This document shows, piece by piece, positions 46,557 to 58,060 of a stretch of 64,000 nucleotides of DNA. The notes under the pieces are model-generated. The model ran no database searches. It was not told the origin of the DNA and worked only from the letters and a program-made list of their open reading frames with translations. Each line of letters starts with the position of its first letter. The stretch's first letter is position 1. This stretch comes from Lamellibrachia columna. Taxonomy: Eukaryota; Annelida; Polychaeta; Sabellida; Siboglinidae. The translations under genes were made by a program, and so were the position numbers. Where the stretch lies: the NCBI GenBank assembly GCA_963662155.1, contig OY759270.1, forward strand, positions 51,624,971-51,688,970, given 5' to 3'.

Positions 46557-46788
46557 GCTCTGCTCTAGCTTACATCGGTGGTGAATGGGACAGTCTGTCA
46601 CTTCCAGCACGTGAACTGCTCTAGCTTACATCGGTGGTGAATGGGACAGTCTGTCACTTCCAGCACGTGAACTGCTCTAGCTTACATCGGTGGTGAATGG
46701 AACAGTCTGTCACTTCCAGCACGTGAACTGCTCTAGCTTACATCGGTGGTGAATGGAACAGTCTGTCACTTCCAGCACGTGAACTGCA
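46557..46788. repeat. 56-bp repeat, 4 units
   Basis: The unit contains TGCTCTAGCTTACATCGGTG and GACAGTCTGTCACTTCCAGC. GGGACAG in two units and GGAACAG in two. Confidence 0.95.
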
Positions 46789-47150
46789 TCACTAGTAGCA
46801 CTTAACATTGTTGATAATACTGTCGAATACTTTGCCAAATCTCGGCTGCAACGGGAGTGCCCACAATGAGTGACACGGCGTCTCACTGTTCGTTACGTCA
46901 AATGTATTCCTTAAAAATAATTTATTATTACGAAGTTCAGTAAAATGTCCAGATACGTAGTTGTGCCTTGCGCATCGAGACCAGATGTGTGAAGTGTTTT
47001 TGACAATGATATTAGGGATGTGTTCTTTCCTGTGGAGAACCAACAAGGTCACCAACACGTCGTCGAGACTACACAGAACATAATGTGATCGCCGCCATCA
47101 TGTAAACTACGCTTGTTGAAAGGACAGTGACAAATGTGTTGTATCGTTGT

Positions 47151-47154
<4 letters not shown>
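46789..47154. other. No gene identified
   Basis: Unique sequence. Confidence 0.5.

Positions 47155-47240
<86 letters not shown>
47155..47240. repeat. (TA)n microsatellite
   Basis: About 43 TA units. Confidence 0.97.
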
Positions 47241-47241
<1 letters not shown>

Positions 47242-47724
47242 CGTATAAGACATGGCGTTATGCGGCGTGTGCCAATACATGGACTGCATTTTAATACCAT
47301 CAGCGTTATCCATTATTTATTACTGAAGTGAAAGAGTATGTCAATGCGAATGCTTAGTATACAGTCACGTCCGAGACACCTTCAACAATACAGTTAGCAT
47401 TGTGGACAGGGTCCGGTGTAGCCCAGAGCCCAGTGTAACCCAGAGCCTGGTGTAGCCCAGAGCCCGATCAAGTGGTGTTCGATGGTGTAACTGTTGTTTC
47501 TGGTACAAATACAGTGAAATTCCTCATTTGATAATTAAAACAATGGTGCTGTTTTCAATACGTTAAACTGTGTAACACATTTAGCATATCACTAAGTACT
47601 GTTTAAATGTTTCCATTAACTAGGCTCACTTTAACTTTTCGGGACAACAAATAAAGCGATTAGTTGGCAAACAATGAGAAGACGGCGCTGGCAGACAACG
47701 GTCGCGTAACCTGGTTGCGGTTGC
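47241..47724. other. No gene; short GCCCAGAGCC repeat
   Basis: A 15-18 bp unit (GGTGTARCCCAGAGCC) is repeated three times at 47412-47465. Otherwise unique. Confidence 0.6.
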
Positions 47725-48045
47725 TGACGACGTGGACATGTTCACACTGCTGACGACGTGGGCATGTTCACACTGCTGACGACGTGGACATGTTCACACT
47801 GCTGACGACGTGGGCATGTTCACACTGCTGACGACGTGGACATGTTCACACTGCTGGCGACGTGGACATGTTCACACTGCTGACGACGTGGGCATGTTCA
47901 CACTGCTGACGACGTGGACATGTTCACACTGCTGACGACGTGTGCATATTCACACTGCTGACGACGTGGGCATGTTCACACTGCTGACGACGTGGACATG
48001 TTCACACTGCAGACGACGTGGGCATGTTCATACTGCTGACGATGT
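47725..48045. repeat. 26-bp minisatellite, 12 units
   Basis: The unit contains CTGCTGACGACGTGGRCATG then TTCACA. GGACATG and GGGCATG types partly alternate. Degraded related units continue to about 48165. Confidence 0.95.
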
Positions 48046-48399
48046 CCGTTGGAGTTATTGGGCATGTTTCTACTGCTGATGACGTACGTCAGTTGCAGTA
48101 CGCGGACTTGTTATCACTGCCGACGAGGTCGTTTAGTGTTTCTACTGCTGATGACGCTAGTTGAAGTACACTGGTTCGCAGTGAAATCTATGGAAATAAA
48201 ATAAATGTCACTGCCAGTCCCTGTACAAAACAATAATTAGATATTGCCTAATATCACTCTCAGCTTCAAGTCGATAATCGACATTGGTCTTACACAGATA
48301 AATTATACAGAAGAGGCACTTCCCTACCGATAAACAGTGACGTCTACCAGTCGTAGCGGGCGTTGTGACTATAATAGTTCCGTCTAATCACAGTAAAGT

Positions 48400-48690
48400 A
48401 AACCGTGACTCAGCCAATGCGTCACCAAGGTAAGCTATGCATCCGCCAATGTGTCAACAAAGGAGACCATGAATCAGCCAATGTGTCACAAAGGAACGCC
48501 ACGAATCAGCCAATATGTCATCGATGTAGACCATGCATCAGCCAATGTGTCACCAAGGTAGGCTATGGATCAGCCAATGTGTCACCAAGGTAGGACATGA
48601 ATCAGTCAAAGTGTCACTAAAATTGGCCATGTGTCAAAGAGGTAGGCCATGTATCATCCAATGTGTCACCACGATCGGGGAACAAAACGC
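48400..48690. repeat. Degenerate 32-33 bp repeat, about 8 units
   Basis: Units share ATCAGCCAATGTGTCACCAA followed by GGTARGCYATG, a donor-like CAAG|GTAAGC/GTAGGC string on the plus strand. Quite diverged. Confidence 0.85.
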
Positions 48691-48987
48691 ACATATCCAA
48701 TCACTGAATGTGGCGGCTACACCCTCTTGGGATTAAATACTCCGTTTCGCTCATCAGAAATGACGTTGTTGACACCGATGCAACAGTAACACGAAGACAA
48801 CTTACTAAGTCAGTTCATAACGTTAGCTAAATCTAGAATGAACTTCATACAGCGAGTTGTATGTAGCTGCCAAAGCTAAATGCCTGCCTATAATTGTCGG
48901 TGTTTCGTTTTCTCCGTGACAATTTTGAAACAGTACTGTTATAGTTGACACTTAAAATTGGGATTTGGGCAGACTTTCGTACTAGAG
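48691..48987. other. Spacer, no gene seen
   Basis: Unique sequence. Confidence 0.5.
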
Positions 48988-49177
<190 letters not shown>

Positions 49178-49223
49178 GTATGCATGCATTCATGTATGGA
49201 TTAAATTGACCTGTTTTATGCAG

Positions 49224-49407
49224 ATGTTATTTCGTGAATCCGGACGAACCGACCAGTTTTGGTTATTGTGTTTGGAATCTGAACCAGGGTGCCATTGCCT
49301 CACTTACGTCAAGTGGAGAAACACTTACGTCAAGTGGAGAATGCGTGCTACAAACACGCATGTTTACGTGGTTGAACAGGCCAGGCCGTTCCGTGACATT
49401 CGAAGTG
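49224..49407 (+). CDS. Candidate extracellular exon, plus strand
   Basis: A 184-bp frame after acceptor GACCTGTTTTATGCAG, ending at donor GAAGTG|GTAGGG. It encodes about 61 residues: CYFVNPDEPTSFGYCVWNLN, then GAIASLTSSGE with an in-frame TLTSSGE duplication (21 bp), then CVLQTRMFTWLNRPGRSV and TFEV. Three cysteines and aromatic-rich strands point to a secreted or ectodomain module. The second open frame here (49206-49439) is less protein-like. Family not recognised and no partner exons identified. Confidence 0.4.
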
Positions 49408-50697
<1,290 letters not shown>

Positions 50698-50698
50698 A

Positions 50699-50728
50699 TC
50701 CGTGATGAAGTATGCTGATGATGTAATG
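50699..50728 (+). pseudogene. RT catalytic-box scrap beside (GTGC)n, copy 2
   Basis: The plus strand encodes SVMKYADDVM, as at 29776-29806, in the opposite orientation relative to the window. Confidence 0.5.
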
Positions 50729-51512
50729 TGGTCTGTTCTACAGATGTGTATCGGACACAAGGAATGGCGACAGGTGAGACACTCCCCTACAGTGCGACGT
50801 GTTCGCGCTACAGCGAAAGCTGTTGTAGGGGAGACCGAGGCTAGTGGTATACATGGGCAAGTTGTTACACAGGCGTTTTAGCGAAAACATAGCACACATA
50901 CCATCGACAGTTGTGGGTTAGAAGTCCACCAGCAAACACACTGTCAAAAAATCTAGAGTTAAGAAGGCGAAATTAACGAGATGTGGACAAAAATTATTTT
51001 TAACCACCTCAAACTTGTCTTGGTATGCCCATGTCATCTCACGCATCCACTTTTCCATGTTTCGTGCATGAAACTTGAAACATGTCTACTATACAGTATA
51101 AGGGGTTGTGCCAAGTGGAACTTAAATATAAATTCAGGATTTGTTATCATCCACGTGCGTTCAACTGCAAAAATTGTGTTTGTGGAAAGTCGTTACAACT
51201 GTAACAACGTTCGGGCGGCTAGTGCCAGTTGCTCAGCCAGCGAGTTGTGTGCAGACAATCTCTGAAAGAACAGCATTTATTTAAATCTGCCGCTGATGTT
51301 ATACACTTACGTTGTAAACTCTAAAGTATCGCCATCTAGTGATTGTAGTGAGTATTATTAAATCAAGCCAGACCATTCTGTTAGGTCAGCTATTTAGCGT
51401 AAAACCATTGTCAGTCGACCATTTAGAACATTCATTTATGCCAGCATCGACAATGGGTGCACAACAATAACGATAACGCACTACAAAAGTGCTAACATTA
51501 AACATCTTAACT
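50729..51512. other. No gene identified
   Basis: Unique sequence. The frame at 50981-51265 is open without recognised features. Confidence 0.45.
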
Positions 51513-51758
51513 ATGTCGACTAGTGAGAGGACCAATGACATCCATCACATTCAGGTTCCTACCTACTTAATATTCTCTCCACCTGGTCCTTCTTCCGGCG
51601 GTCGCACGGCTTGGGCGTCTCAAAGACTGTCGAACTGGTGGCAGCGAATGATGCTTCTGGCTATCCGCGCTGTTCCTCCGCCGGAGGTTGAAGAATGTCA
51701 GCACGTACTGACGGTAGGTCGCCTACCCTACTACGAGGGCGAGTCACCGTTACCATAA
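51513..51758 (+). CDS. Short plus-strand ORF or terminal exon
   Basis: 81 residues from an ATG (MSTSERTNDIHHIQVPTYLI) to TAA. The part from about 51555 is GC-richer and includes SPPGPSSGGRTAWASQRLSN and AVPPPEVEECQHVL, which look protein-like. An acceptor (CATCCATCACATTCAG) at 51555 would make it a last exon. An inverted duplication of the neighbouring minus-strand exon begins right at its stop. Unknown family. Confidence 0.3.
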   Translation: MSTSERTNDIHHIQVPTYLIFSPPGPSSGGRTAWASQRLSNWWQRMMLLAIRAVPPPEVEECQHVLTVGRLPYYEGESPLP

Positions 51759-52169
51759 TTGTGCTGCCTAGTTCAACAACCTCCTAAGTCCATATTTGTA
51801 AAAAGGGAGAAAAACGCATTCAAAGTTTGAACAGTATATTCCACGGTTAACGTGCTTCGTATATAAAAAACAGATGAACATTTTGCAGGTTACAGCTAGT
51901 AGCAGCTACCCAGGTTATAGCTAGTAGCAGCTACCCAGGTTATAGCTACCCAGTACCCAAAAGTCTGTAAACATGGTTTTCCTTTCATCTTCAGAAATAG
52001 CTCCATAGTTGCATGTCGTGGTGGGTCGGTTAAGAGGTTGTTCACCCAGTGTATTTTGCATTCAGGGCACCCAGTAAAACGAGAATAGACAGTAGCAACA
52101 CCTGTTGATCAAATAAAACTAAATTTAAAAAAATTGACTTAGGGGTTGTTGAACTAGGCAGCACAACTG
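51757..52169. repeat. Inverted repeat, arms about 40 bp
   Basis: TTGTGCTGCCTAGTTCAACA at 51759-51778 is the reverse complement of 52147-52166, and similarity continues inward through CCTAAGTC for about 40 bp with small gaps. The right arm lies inside the minus-strand exon 52042-52298. Confidence 0.85.
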
Positions 52170-52298
52170 TGTCTTCTTCGTCAGACTGTGGCTCGATTCT
52201 GTCTCGAGACGTTCGCCGGTCGACACAATGAGAAGCACGTTTGACCACTTCCCTTTTCCCCTTCACATACTTGACAGGTTTCACGGTCCTCTCACCAT
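52042..52298 (-). CDS. Last exon of a membrane protein, minus strand (partial)
   Basis: The minus-strand frame runs from acceptor TGTATTCTGTATCACAG to TGA, 84 residues. It begins GERTVKPVKYVKGKREVVKR, continues with a polar DRRTSRDRIEPQSDEEDTVV and SSTTPKS, and ends with one hydrophobic segment, VLLLSILVLLGALNAKYTG. This suggests a C-terminal membrane anchor preceded by a cytosolic or stalk segment. Upstream exons are not visible: the region directly upstream is occupied by a LINE starting within about 20 bp of the acceptor. Family not recognised. Confidence 0.45.
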
Positions 52299-52299
52299 C

Positions 52300-54600
52300 T
52301 GTGATACAGAATACAGACATAAAAAAATCAAACTGGATAACGAAAGGTATATTAAGATCAATTAAATATAGAGATAAATTATACAAACAACTGAAGATGT
52401 TAGATCCTGATTGTGCACAATATACCACAAGTTGCACTAATCTAAAAACATACAACGTAATACTTAAGAAGAACATTCGTGAAGCAAAGAGATTACACTA
52501 TGTACAACTTTTCGACAAATACAAATCTAATGCAGCAAATACATGGAAAGCAATTAATGAAATTATATCAAGACACAAATCTAGTACGCAATTTCCAACA
52601 TATTTTAAACAAAATAACAAGACATATACTAATAAGATTGACATAGCTAATGAATTTAATCATATCTTTACGGAAACAGGCCCTAATCTTGCGGAAAACA
52701 TACAATGTACAACTGCAAATAATATCACTAAATTTCTCAAAAACAAGAATACAAATGGTTTCAGATTCACAGAAATACAAGAGGAATCCGTATCACAAAT
52801 AATCAATAACCTTCCAAATAAAAATAGCTATGGTTGTGATGGAATATCCAGCAAATTATTAAAACTTATTGAACCAGATATAGTGAAACCTTTAACATTA
52901 TTAATAAATCAAGTGCTGAACACAGGACAATTTCCTGACAAACTTAAAGTAGCAAAAGTTATTCCTATATTTAAGAAAAATGATCCCACATTATTCACAA
53001 ATTATAGACCAATATCCCTTTTGCCTGTTATTTCAAAAGTATTGGAAAGAATTATGAATAACCAATTACTCATGTATTTTACTAATACAAAACTACTGTC
53101 TGATAGTCAATATGGATTCAGACCCCACCATTCAACTGAATATGCAGCTCTAGAAATAGTCGATAGGATCACTACACACTTGGATAACAACCAATTACCC
53201 ATCAGTATATTTCTTGATTTATCGAAAGCATTTGATACACTTGACCACACAATCCTCTTAAAAAAATTAGAACATTATGGGTTGGAACCATCAGCATTAC
53301 AATTACTAAAGAGTTACTTAACAAACCGTGAGCAATTTGTAAAAATTGATGACATAAAATCAAATGTCTTACCTATAAACACGGGAGTCCCACAAGGCTC
53401 AATACTAGGTCCTCTGTTATTCATTATATATATTAACGATTTCTCACAAGCCAGTAATGTCTTTAAATTCATTACATATGCCGATGATACTTCTCTAGTA
53501 AGTACGCTCGGGTCTTTTACAAATGGTACAAACAATCCAAATACTGAACATATGATAAATACAGAACTACACAACATAGCAGAATGGTTAAAATTAAATA
53601 AATTAACATTAAATATCAACAAAACTAAATATATGATTTTTCAAATGCCAAACAAAAAGGTAACAGTACCAACACTAACAATAGATGGTGTAAACATTGA
53701 AAGAGTCCAACATTTCAACTTCTTAGGTTTAATATTAGACACACATTTAAATTGGAATAAACACATTGAGAAAATAGCAAATAAGTGTTCTAGGACAATC
53801 GGAATTATAAATAAATTGAAGCATGTCTTACCAAAAAGTATCAGAATTATACTGTATAATTCATTAATATTACCCCACATAAATTACTGCCTAATGATTT
53901 GGGGCTATCAGTGTAATAGGATAATAAAATTACAGAAGAAAGCAATTAGAATAATATCTGTAACCAAATATAACTCACATACGGAACCACTATTTAAAAG
54001 CCTCTCTGTTCTAAAGGTTGAAGACTTACTTAAAGTACAGATACTACGATTTTATTATAAATTCATACACAAACAATTACCAGCATACTTACAAAGCTGG
54101 CCGATAAACCAGAATACACACATACATAATCATTTCACGCGTAAACACAACAAAATACACACATTTAGAACACAACACGAATTTGCAAAAAAGTGTCTGA
54201 AATATAATTTACCACATATCATCAACAATACTCCAGACATATTAAAAGATAAGGTGACCACACACAGCTTACAGGGATATATATCTTATGCTAAAAAAAT
54301 TATTATAAAAAGCTATGTATGCATATGCACCGAAGTTAACTGCTACACTTGCACGCATGGTCAATAATAAATAATTAATCTAGCTGTACGCGTTAACGTT
54401 AATCTACACAAGCGGAAATATACAATAAATTCAATGAAAACGTACCAAGGTGGCTCCTATGAGAGCGACTTCTTTAGTCTTAATAGGAGTCTCCCAAATC
54501 CACGTTGTACTAAATATATTAATTAATAGGAATTACAGTTACTGTAATACTATGTACAAATGGATAAATAAACGATTTTGTCTGTCTGTCTGTCTGTGCC
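52300..54600 (+). mobile_element. L2/Crack-like LINE, 5'-truncated
   Basis: About 2.3 kb. It has an open RT ORF, a 3' untranslated part of about 210 bp, and a (TCTG)4-5 microsatellite tail at 54578-54597, as usual for L2-group elements. The 5' end is missing, with no endonuclease. Insertion is in the orientation opposite to the exon at 52042-52298. Confidence 0.88.
52316..54367 (+). CDS. L2/Crack-like LINE reverse transcriptase ORF
   Basis: About 683 codons without interruption. The pre-RT region starts DIKKSNWITKGILRSIKYRD. RT motifs in order: KNSYGCDGISSKLLK, NYRPISLLPVISKVLERI, IFLDLSKAFDTLDHTIL, TGVPQGSILGPLLF, the catalytic YADDTSLV, LNINKTKYMIF and FNFLGLILDTHLNWNKHI. After the palm come the thumb and a C-terminal region with INYCLMIWG and LQKKAIRII, typical of the L2, Daphne and Crack groups. 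The ending is Cys-rich (YVCICTEVNCYTC). The enzyme would act in target-primed reverse transcription; the copy lacks its endonuclease, so it cannot move alone. The intact frame points to recent insertion. Confidence 0.92.
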   Translation, partial: DIKKSNWITKGILRSIKYRDKLYKQLKMLDPDCAQYTTSCTNLKTYNVILKKNIREAKRLHYVQLFDKYKSNAANTWKAINEIISRHKSSTQFPTYFKQNNKTYTNKIDIANEFNHIFTETGPNLAENIQCTTANNITKFLKNKNTNGFRFTEIQEESVSQIINNLPNKNSYGCDGISSKLLKLIEPDIVKPLTLLINQVLNTGQFPDKLKVAKVIPIFKKNDPTLFTNYRPISLLPVISKVLERIMNNQLLMYFTNTKLLSDSQYGFRPHHSTEYAALEIVDRITTHLDNNQLPISIFLDLSKAFDTLDHTILLKKLEHYGLEPSALQLLKSYLTNREQFVKIDDIKSNVLPINTGVPQGSILGPLLFIIYINDFSQASNVFKFITYADDTSLVSTLGSFTNGTNNPNTEHMINTELHNIAEWLKLNKLTLNINKTKYMIFQMPNKKVTVPTLTIDGVNIERVQHFNFLGLILDTHLNWNKHIEKIANKCSRTIGIINKLKHVLPKSIRIILYNSLILPHINYCLMIWGYQCNRIIKLQKKAIRIISVTKYNSHTEPLFKSLSVLKVEDLLKVQILRFYYKFIHKQLPAYLQSWPINQNTHIHNHFTRKHNKIHTFRTQHEFAKKCLKYNLPHIINNTPDILKDKVTTHSLQGYISYAKKIIIKSYVCICTEVNCYTCTHGQ

Positions 54601-54840
54601 GTCTGCCCTTTCGATTCGGCAGACGTTGTAGACGACACACGGGTGCCAAATGTCAGCAATATTGTGGCGACTCTTGAACCCGTAAATACGTGCTAAGATG
54701 CGTTCGCCAACTTGCAAAGGGGTCTCGTTCGGCCTGAGGTCATGGCGGGCTTTTCGCAGAACTGCTTCCTTCTCTAGATGCTCCCCTGCTTTTCTGTAAG
54801 CAATTCGCAATACTTGTAGTTCGTTCAATAACTCCATCTT
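54601..54840 (-). pseudogene. LTR-element integrase C-terminal remnant
   Basis: The minus strand encodes EAVLRKARHDLRPNETPLQV, GERILARIYGFKSRHNIADI and WHPCVVYNVCRIERADG. This is the familiar Gypsy-type integrase end with a basic helix, a GDRVL-like strand, a K-x-x-x-x-A-D-x-W motif and a closing VYxV strand. The rest of the pol polyprotein is missing. It lies directly beyond the LINE tail, so the LINE probably inserted at or in it. Confidence 0.7.
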
Positions 54841-55980
54841 CTGCCTCTCGAGTTGTTAAATTTTCAACTGCGCCACCTGGTGGTCTCTTGCCATATACGT
54901 TTCGCTCCCAAAGTGGTGGGACCCCCCTCCCCCCCACCGATGGCGACTACTCCAAACGTCGGATATTGGCCATAAGGTCGTCATTTAACCGCCGCAGACT
55001 TTCCTCTTGGTCAGTGGCCACTCGCAAACACTCCTTCACTGCTGATAGTTGACTCGACTTCTTGCTGAGTTCTTCCTCCAGCATTTTCAGCTTCCCCTCG
55101 TAGACGCGTGTTGCAACGACGGACTTCCAGCCCTTCGTGTCACCGTCCTTCGCCTCTCCCGTGGCGCCCACTATCTGCAGCTTCTCCCGCGTGTCGCAGA
55201 GCTCCTTTTCTAGATGATGCACCATGACTTCATGTTACTGTATGTGAAGTCGCTCGTTTTTTCTCGACCTCCTGTAGTTCTTTGGGCAGTCGGTCATGTT
55301 CGGTCATGTTCTGTCATGTTCGGTCATGTTCGGTCATGTTCGGTCATGCTCTTGGCCGTGCCCCGCTGCTGACTCGGGTAGTGATCACTGCAACTGGCGT
55401 CCACCTTCATCCGCAACTCTGTTAGCTGAGTTTTCAGCCCCTCATTATACCGCTGCAAATCTTGCAGTCAACCACTATTGATGCTTCGCCTCCCTGAATC
55501 TCGTCTGCCGCAATATGTAGTTGCAATGCTGCCACTTGTTGCTGTTACTTTATCTCGGAGGAATTTGTTGCGTAATCGCTGCTAATCGAATGCTTTCTCG
55601 TTTCCGATTATTAAGTCTCGTTTTACTTCGGATAACTCTTGCTCAAGTTCAAAGTTGCATTTCCGCAGGTTCTCGATTCCACGCAGCTCTTTGCCACTAG
55701 GTGACGCTGCAAACAGTGGCGCTGCTTGGTGACTTAAAATGCTGGCCGAACCTTTGTGCAGCCTCTCTCTCTCTGTCCCGATTAGCCCTGTCCAGGGCTT
55801 TTGTGAGCATCTCATTGGACATGGTTGTCTTCTGAATCTCCGCCTCCTTCTCTTTAAATCTCGCCTTCTATCGTTTCACAACCTTCTGCAATTTCTTGTT
55901 TTCCTCCCACCGTGCAACCATTGTCCCCGCTGTCGAGGCTTCTTGTGGGGTGTCTGACTCGTAGGGTTTCTCCGCCACAT
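54841..55980 (-). pseudogene. Gag-like coiled-coil region, decayed
   Basis: Minus-strand frames continuing from the CCHC knuckle at 55990-56045. They encode a long charged, helical region: VARWEENKKLQKVVKR, then an in-frame stop, then ARFKEKEAEIQKTTMSNEML, LRKCNFELEQELSEVKRDL and MVHHLEKELCDTREKLQIVG, with EEELSKKSSQLSAVKECL further on. Heptad-like spacing suggests coiled coil. Interrupted by stops, frame changes and a 10-bp TTCGGTCATG repeat (55290-55350). Most likely the C-terminal part of a gag-type protein of the same LTR element as the integrase tail; a host coiled-coil gene is possible. Confidence 0.55.
55290..55350. repeat. 10-bp repeat TTCGGTCATG, 6 units
   Basis: Small array inside the coiled-coil relic. 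Confidence 0.95.
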
Positions 55981-55984
55981 TTTG

Positions 55985-56050
55985 ACATTCTCTCCCCATA
56001 TGACCCGCCAGGTGACAACGGTGGCAAATTAAGCGCCCGTCGCGGTCACG
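55985..56050 (-). pseudogene. CCHC zinc knuckle
   Basis: The minus strand encodes DGRLICHRCHLAGHMGREC, an exact C-x2-C-x4-H-x4-C knuckle as in gag nucleocapsid proteins. A stop precedes it in the same frame, where the 16-bp array begins. Confidence 0.8.
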
Positions 56051-56052
56051 GT

Positions 56053-56817
56053 CTGGTTAATGCCTTGCTTGGTGATTGCCTTGCTTGGTGAATGCCTTGC
56101 TTGGTGATTGCCTTGCTTGGTGAATGCCTTGCTTGGTGAATGCCTTGCTTGGTGATTGCCTTGCTTGGTGATTGCCTTGCTTGGTGATTGCCTTGCTTGG
56201 TGATTGCCTTGCTTGGTGAATGCCTTGCTTGGTGATTGCCTTGCTTGGTGAATGCCTTGCTTGGTGATTGCCTTGCTTGGTGAATGCCTTGCTTGGTGAA
56301 TGCCTTGCTTGGTGATTGCCTTGCTTGGTGATTGCCTTGCTTGGTGATTGCCTTGCTTGGTGAATGCCTTGCTTGGTGATTGCCTTGCTTGGTGAATGCC
56401 TTGCTTGGTGATTGCCTTGCTTGGTGAATGCCTGGCTTGGTGATTGCCTTGCTTGGTGAATGCCTTGCTTGGTGAATGCCTTGCTTGGTGAATGCCTTGC
56501 TTGGTGATTGCCTTGCTTGGTGATTGCCTTGCTTGGTGATTGCCTTGCTTGGTGATTGCCTTGCTTGGTGATTGCCTTGCTTGGGATTGCCTTGCTTGGT
56601 GATTGCCTTGCTTGGTGATTGCCTTGCTTGGTGATTGCCTTGCTTGGTGATTGCCTTGCTTGGTGAATGCCTTGCTTGGTGAATGCCTTGCTTGGTGATT
56701 GCCTTGCTTGGTGATTGCCTTGTTTGGTGATTGCCTTGTTTGGTGATTGCCTTGCTTGTTGATTGCCTTGCTTGGTGATTGCCTTGCTTGGTGATTGCCT
56801 TGCTTGGTGATTGCGGT
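56053..56817. repeat. 16-bp minisatellite, about 48 units
   Basis: The unit is CCTTGCTTGGTGATTG with an AATG variant. One 14-bp unit lies near 56585. Three units equal 16 codons, and the minus strand stays open, producing a long Lys/Gln/Ser-rich frame that touches the CCHC region. Confidence 0.97.
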
Positions 56818-56889
56818 CCTACGCGCCCGATAGTTTTGGCTGTTTCTCTCCTCTTGTCGCAACGTCATCTTTGATCTGAAATGGCGTTG

Positions 56890-57115
56890 TGAGGGGGCAG
56901 TGCAAGCACACTTTGTTGTAAGGGGGCGGGCAGTGCAGGCACACTTTGTTGTAAGGGGGCGGGCAGTGCAGGCACACTTTGTTGTAAGGGGGCGGGCAGT
57001 GCAGGCACACTTTGTTGTGAGGGGGGCGGGGAGTGCAGGCACACTTTGTTGTAAGGGGGCGGGGAGTGCAGACACACTTTGTTGTGAGGGGGCGGGCAGT
57101 GCAGGACACTTTCCA
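56890..57115. repeat. 33-bp repeat, 7 units
   Basis: The unit contains GGCACACTTTGTTGTAAGGG and GGCGGGCAGTGCA. Open in several frames as a Cys/Pro-rich peptide. Confidence 0.95.
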
Positions 57116-57124
57116 GCAGGCACA

Positions 57125-58060
57125 CGTTCCCATTTTCGCAACGATAGATTCGTAGAGCCCAGCATCTTCTCCTATTGGTGTGTACTGGACAAGAATAAGA
57201 GTCTCATTTGGAATACGTCTTCCCCATATATGAATACGGTATCGTGGTGGATGTTTGAAACATTGATTGACCAGTAGACGACTTTGAGGACTGCATTATT
57301 TCAACTTCCCCTACCACAGCGGTTGGATTTGACATCAAAATGATGCGTTCTGCTAGTGAAGAGAATTGAAACATGGGTCTTTGAGGCATGTCAGCATGTA
57401 ATGGCTCACTCACACATGTCAGCATGTAGTGGCTCACTCACACATGTCAGCATGTAGTGCCTCACTCACACATGTCAGCATGTAGTGCCCCACTCACACA
57501 TGTCAGCATGTAGTGCCTCACTCACACATGTCAGCATGTAGTGCCTCACTCACAATTGTCAGCATGTAGTGCCTCACTCACACATGTCAGCATGTAGTGC
57601 CTCACTCACACATGTCAGCATGTAGTGCCTCACTCACACATGTTAGCATGTAGTGCTACACTCACAAATGTCAGCATGTAGTTCCCCACTCACACATGTC
57701 AGCATGTAGTGCCTCACTCACACATGTCAGCATGTAGTGCCTCACTCACACATGTCAGCATGTAGTGCCTTACTTTCAAAACCGATACATTCATCAACGT
57801 GTTCACACATGAACTGAATAGTTGTAGCCCTCAAGGCGTCGGCTTGAGCCCTTCCAATGATTTCTAGCATTGGATCGTTAAGGAAACCTTTGGAATCTCT
57901 CACAGCTGTTTGAAGGGCAGGATTCGTGCTAACCACTACACTGCGGAAAAAGCAGCGTCCATCAGGTATGGTAGGGATTACAACTCGAGGTGCTGGACAT
58001 GGAGGGCCTACCACAGGTTGAGGGTCTAACATAATTTGGCGCTCTACCAAAGTTGCCCCA
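57125..58060 (-). pseudogene. OTU-type cysteine protease pseudogene, split by a minisatellite
   Basis: The minus strand starts with PCPAPRVVIPTIPDGRCFFR, where DGRCFFRS is the nucleophile motif of OTU deubiquitinases (Cys codon at 57952-57954). Helices follow: EIIGRAQADALRATTIQFM. At about 57770 the frame enters a 28-bp array of 14 or so units. Beyond it the domain resumes with RIILMSNPTAVVGEVEIM and later ILVQYTPIGEDAGLYESIV. In OTU proteases the last motif normally carries the catalytic His before the aromatic residue; here it is Leu (57155-57157). At least two single-base frame changes also occur between the array and the end. So it is not an active protease. OTU domains occur in some transposable elements, which fits the neighbouring gag and integrase relics. 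Confidence 0.75.
57378..57775. repeat. 28-bp minisatellite inside the OTU domain, about 14 units
   Basis: The unit contains CACACATGTCAGCATGTAGT then GCCTCACT. On the minus strand one unit is the OTU coding sequence itself (LHADM). 28 is not a multiple of three, so each added unit shifts the frame. Confidence 0.95.

Noticed and set aside
56029..57165. A 378-codon Lys/Gln-rich protein
   Set aside because: Mostly the 16-bp and 33-bp arrays read through; the flanking real motif (CCHC) is in another frame.
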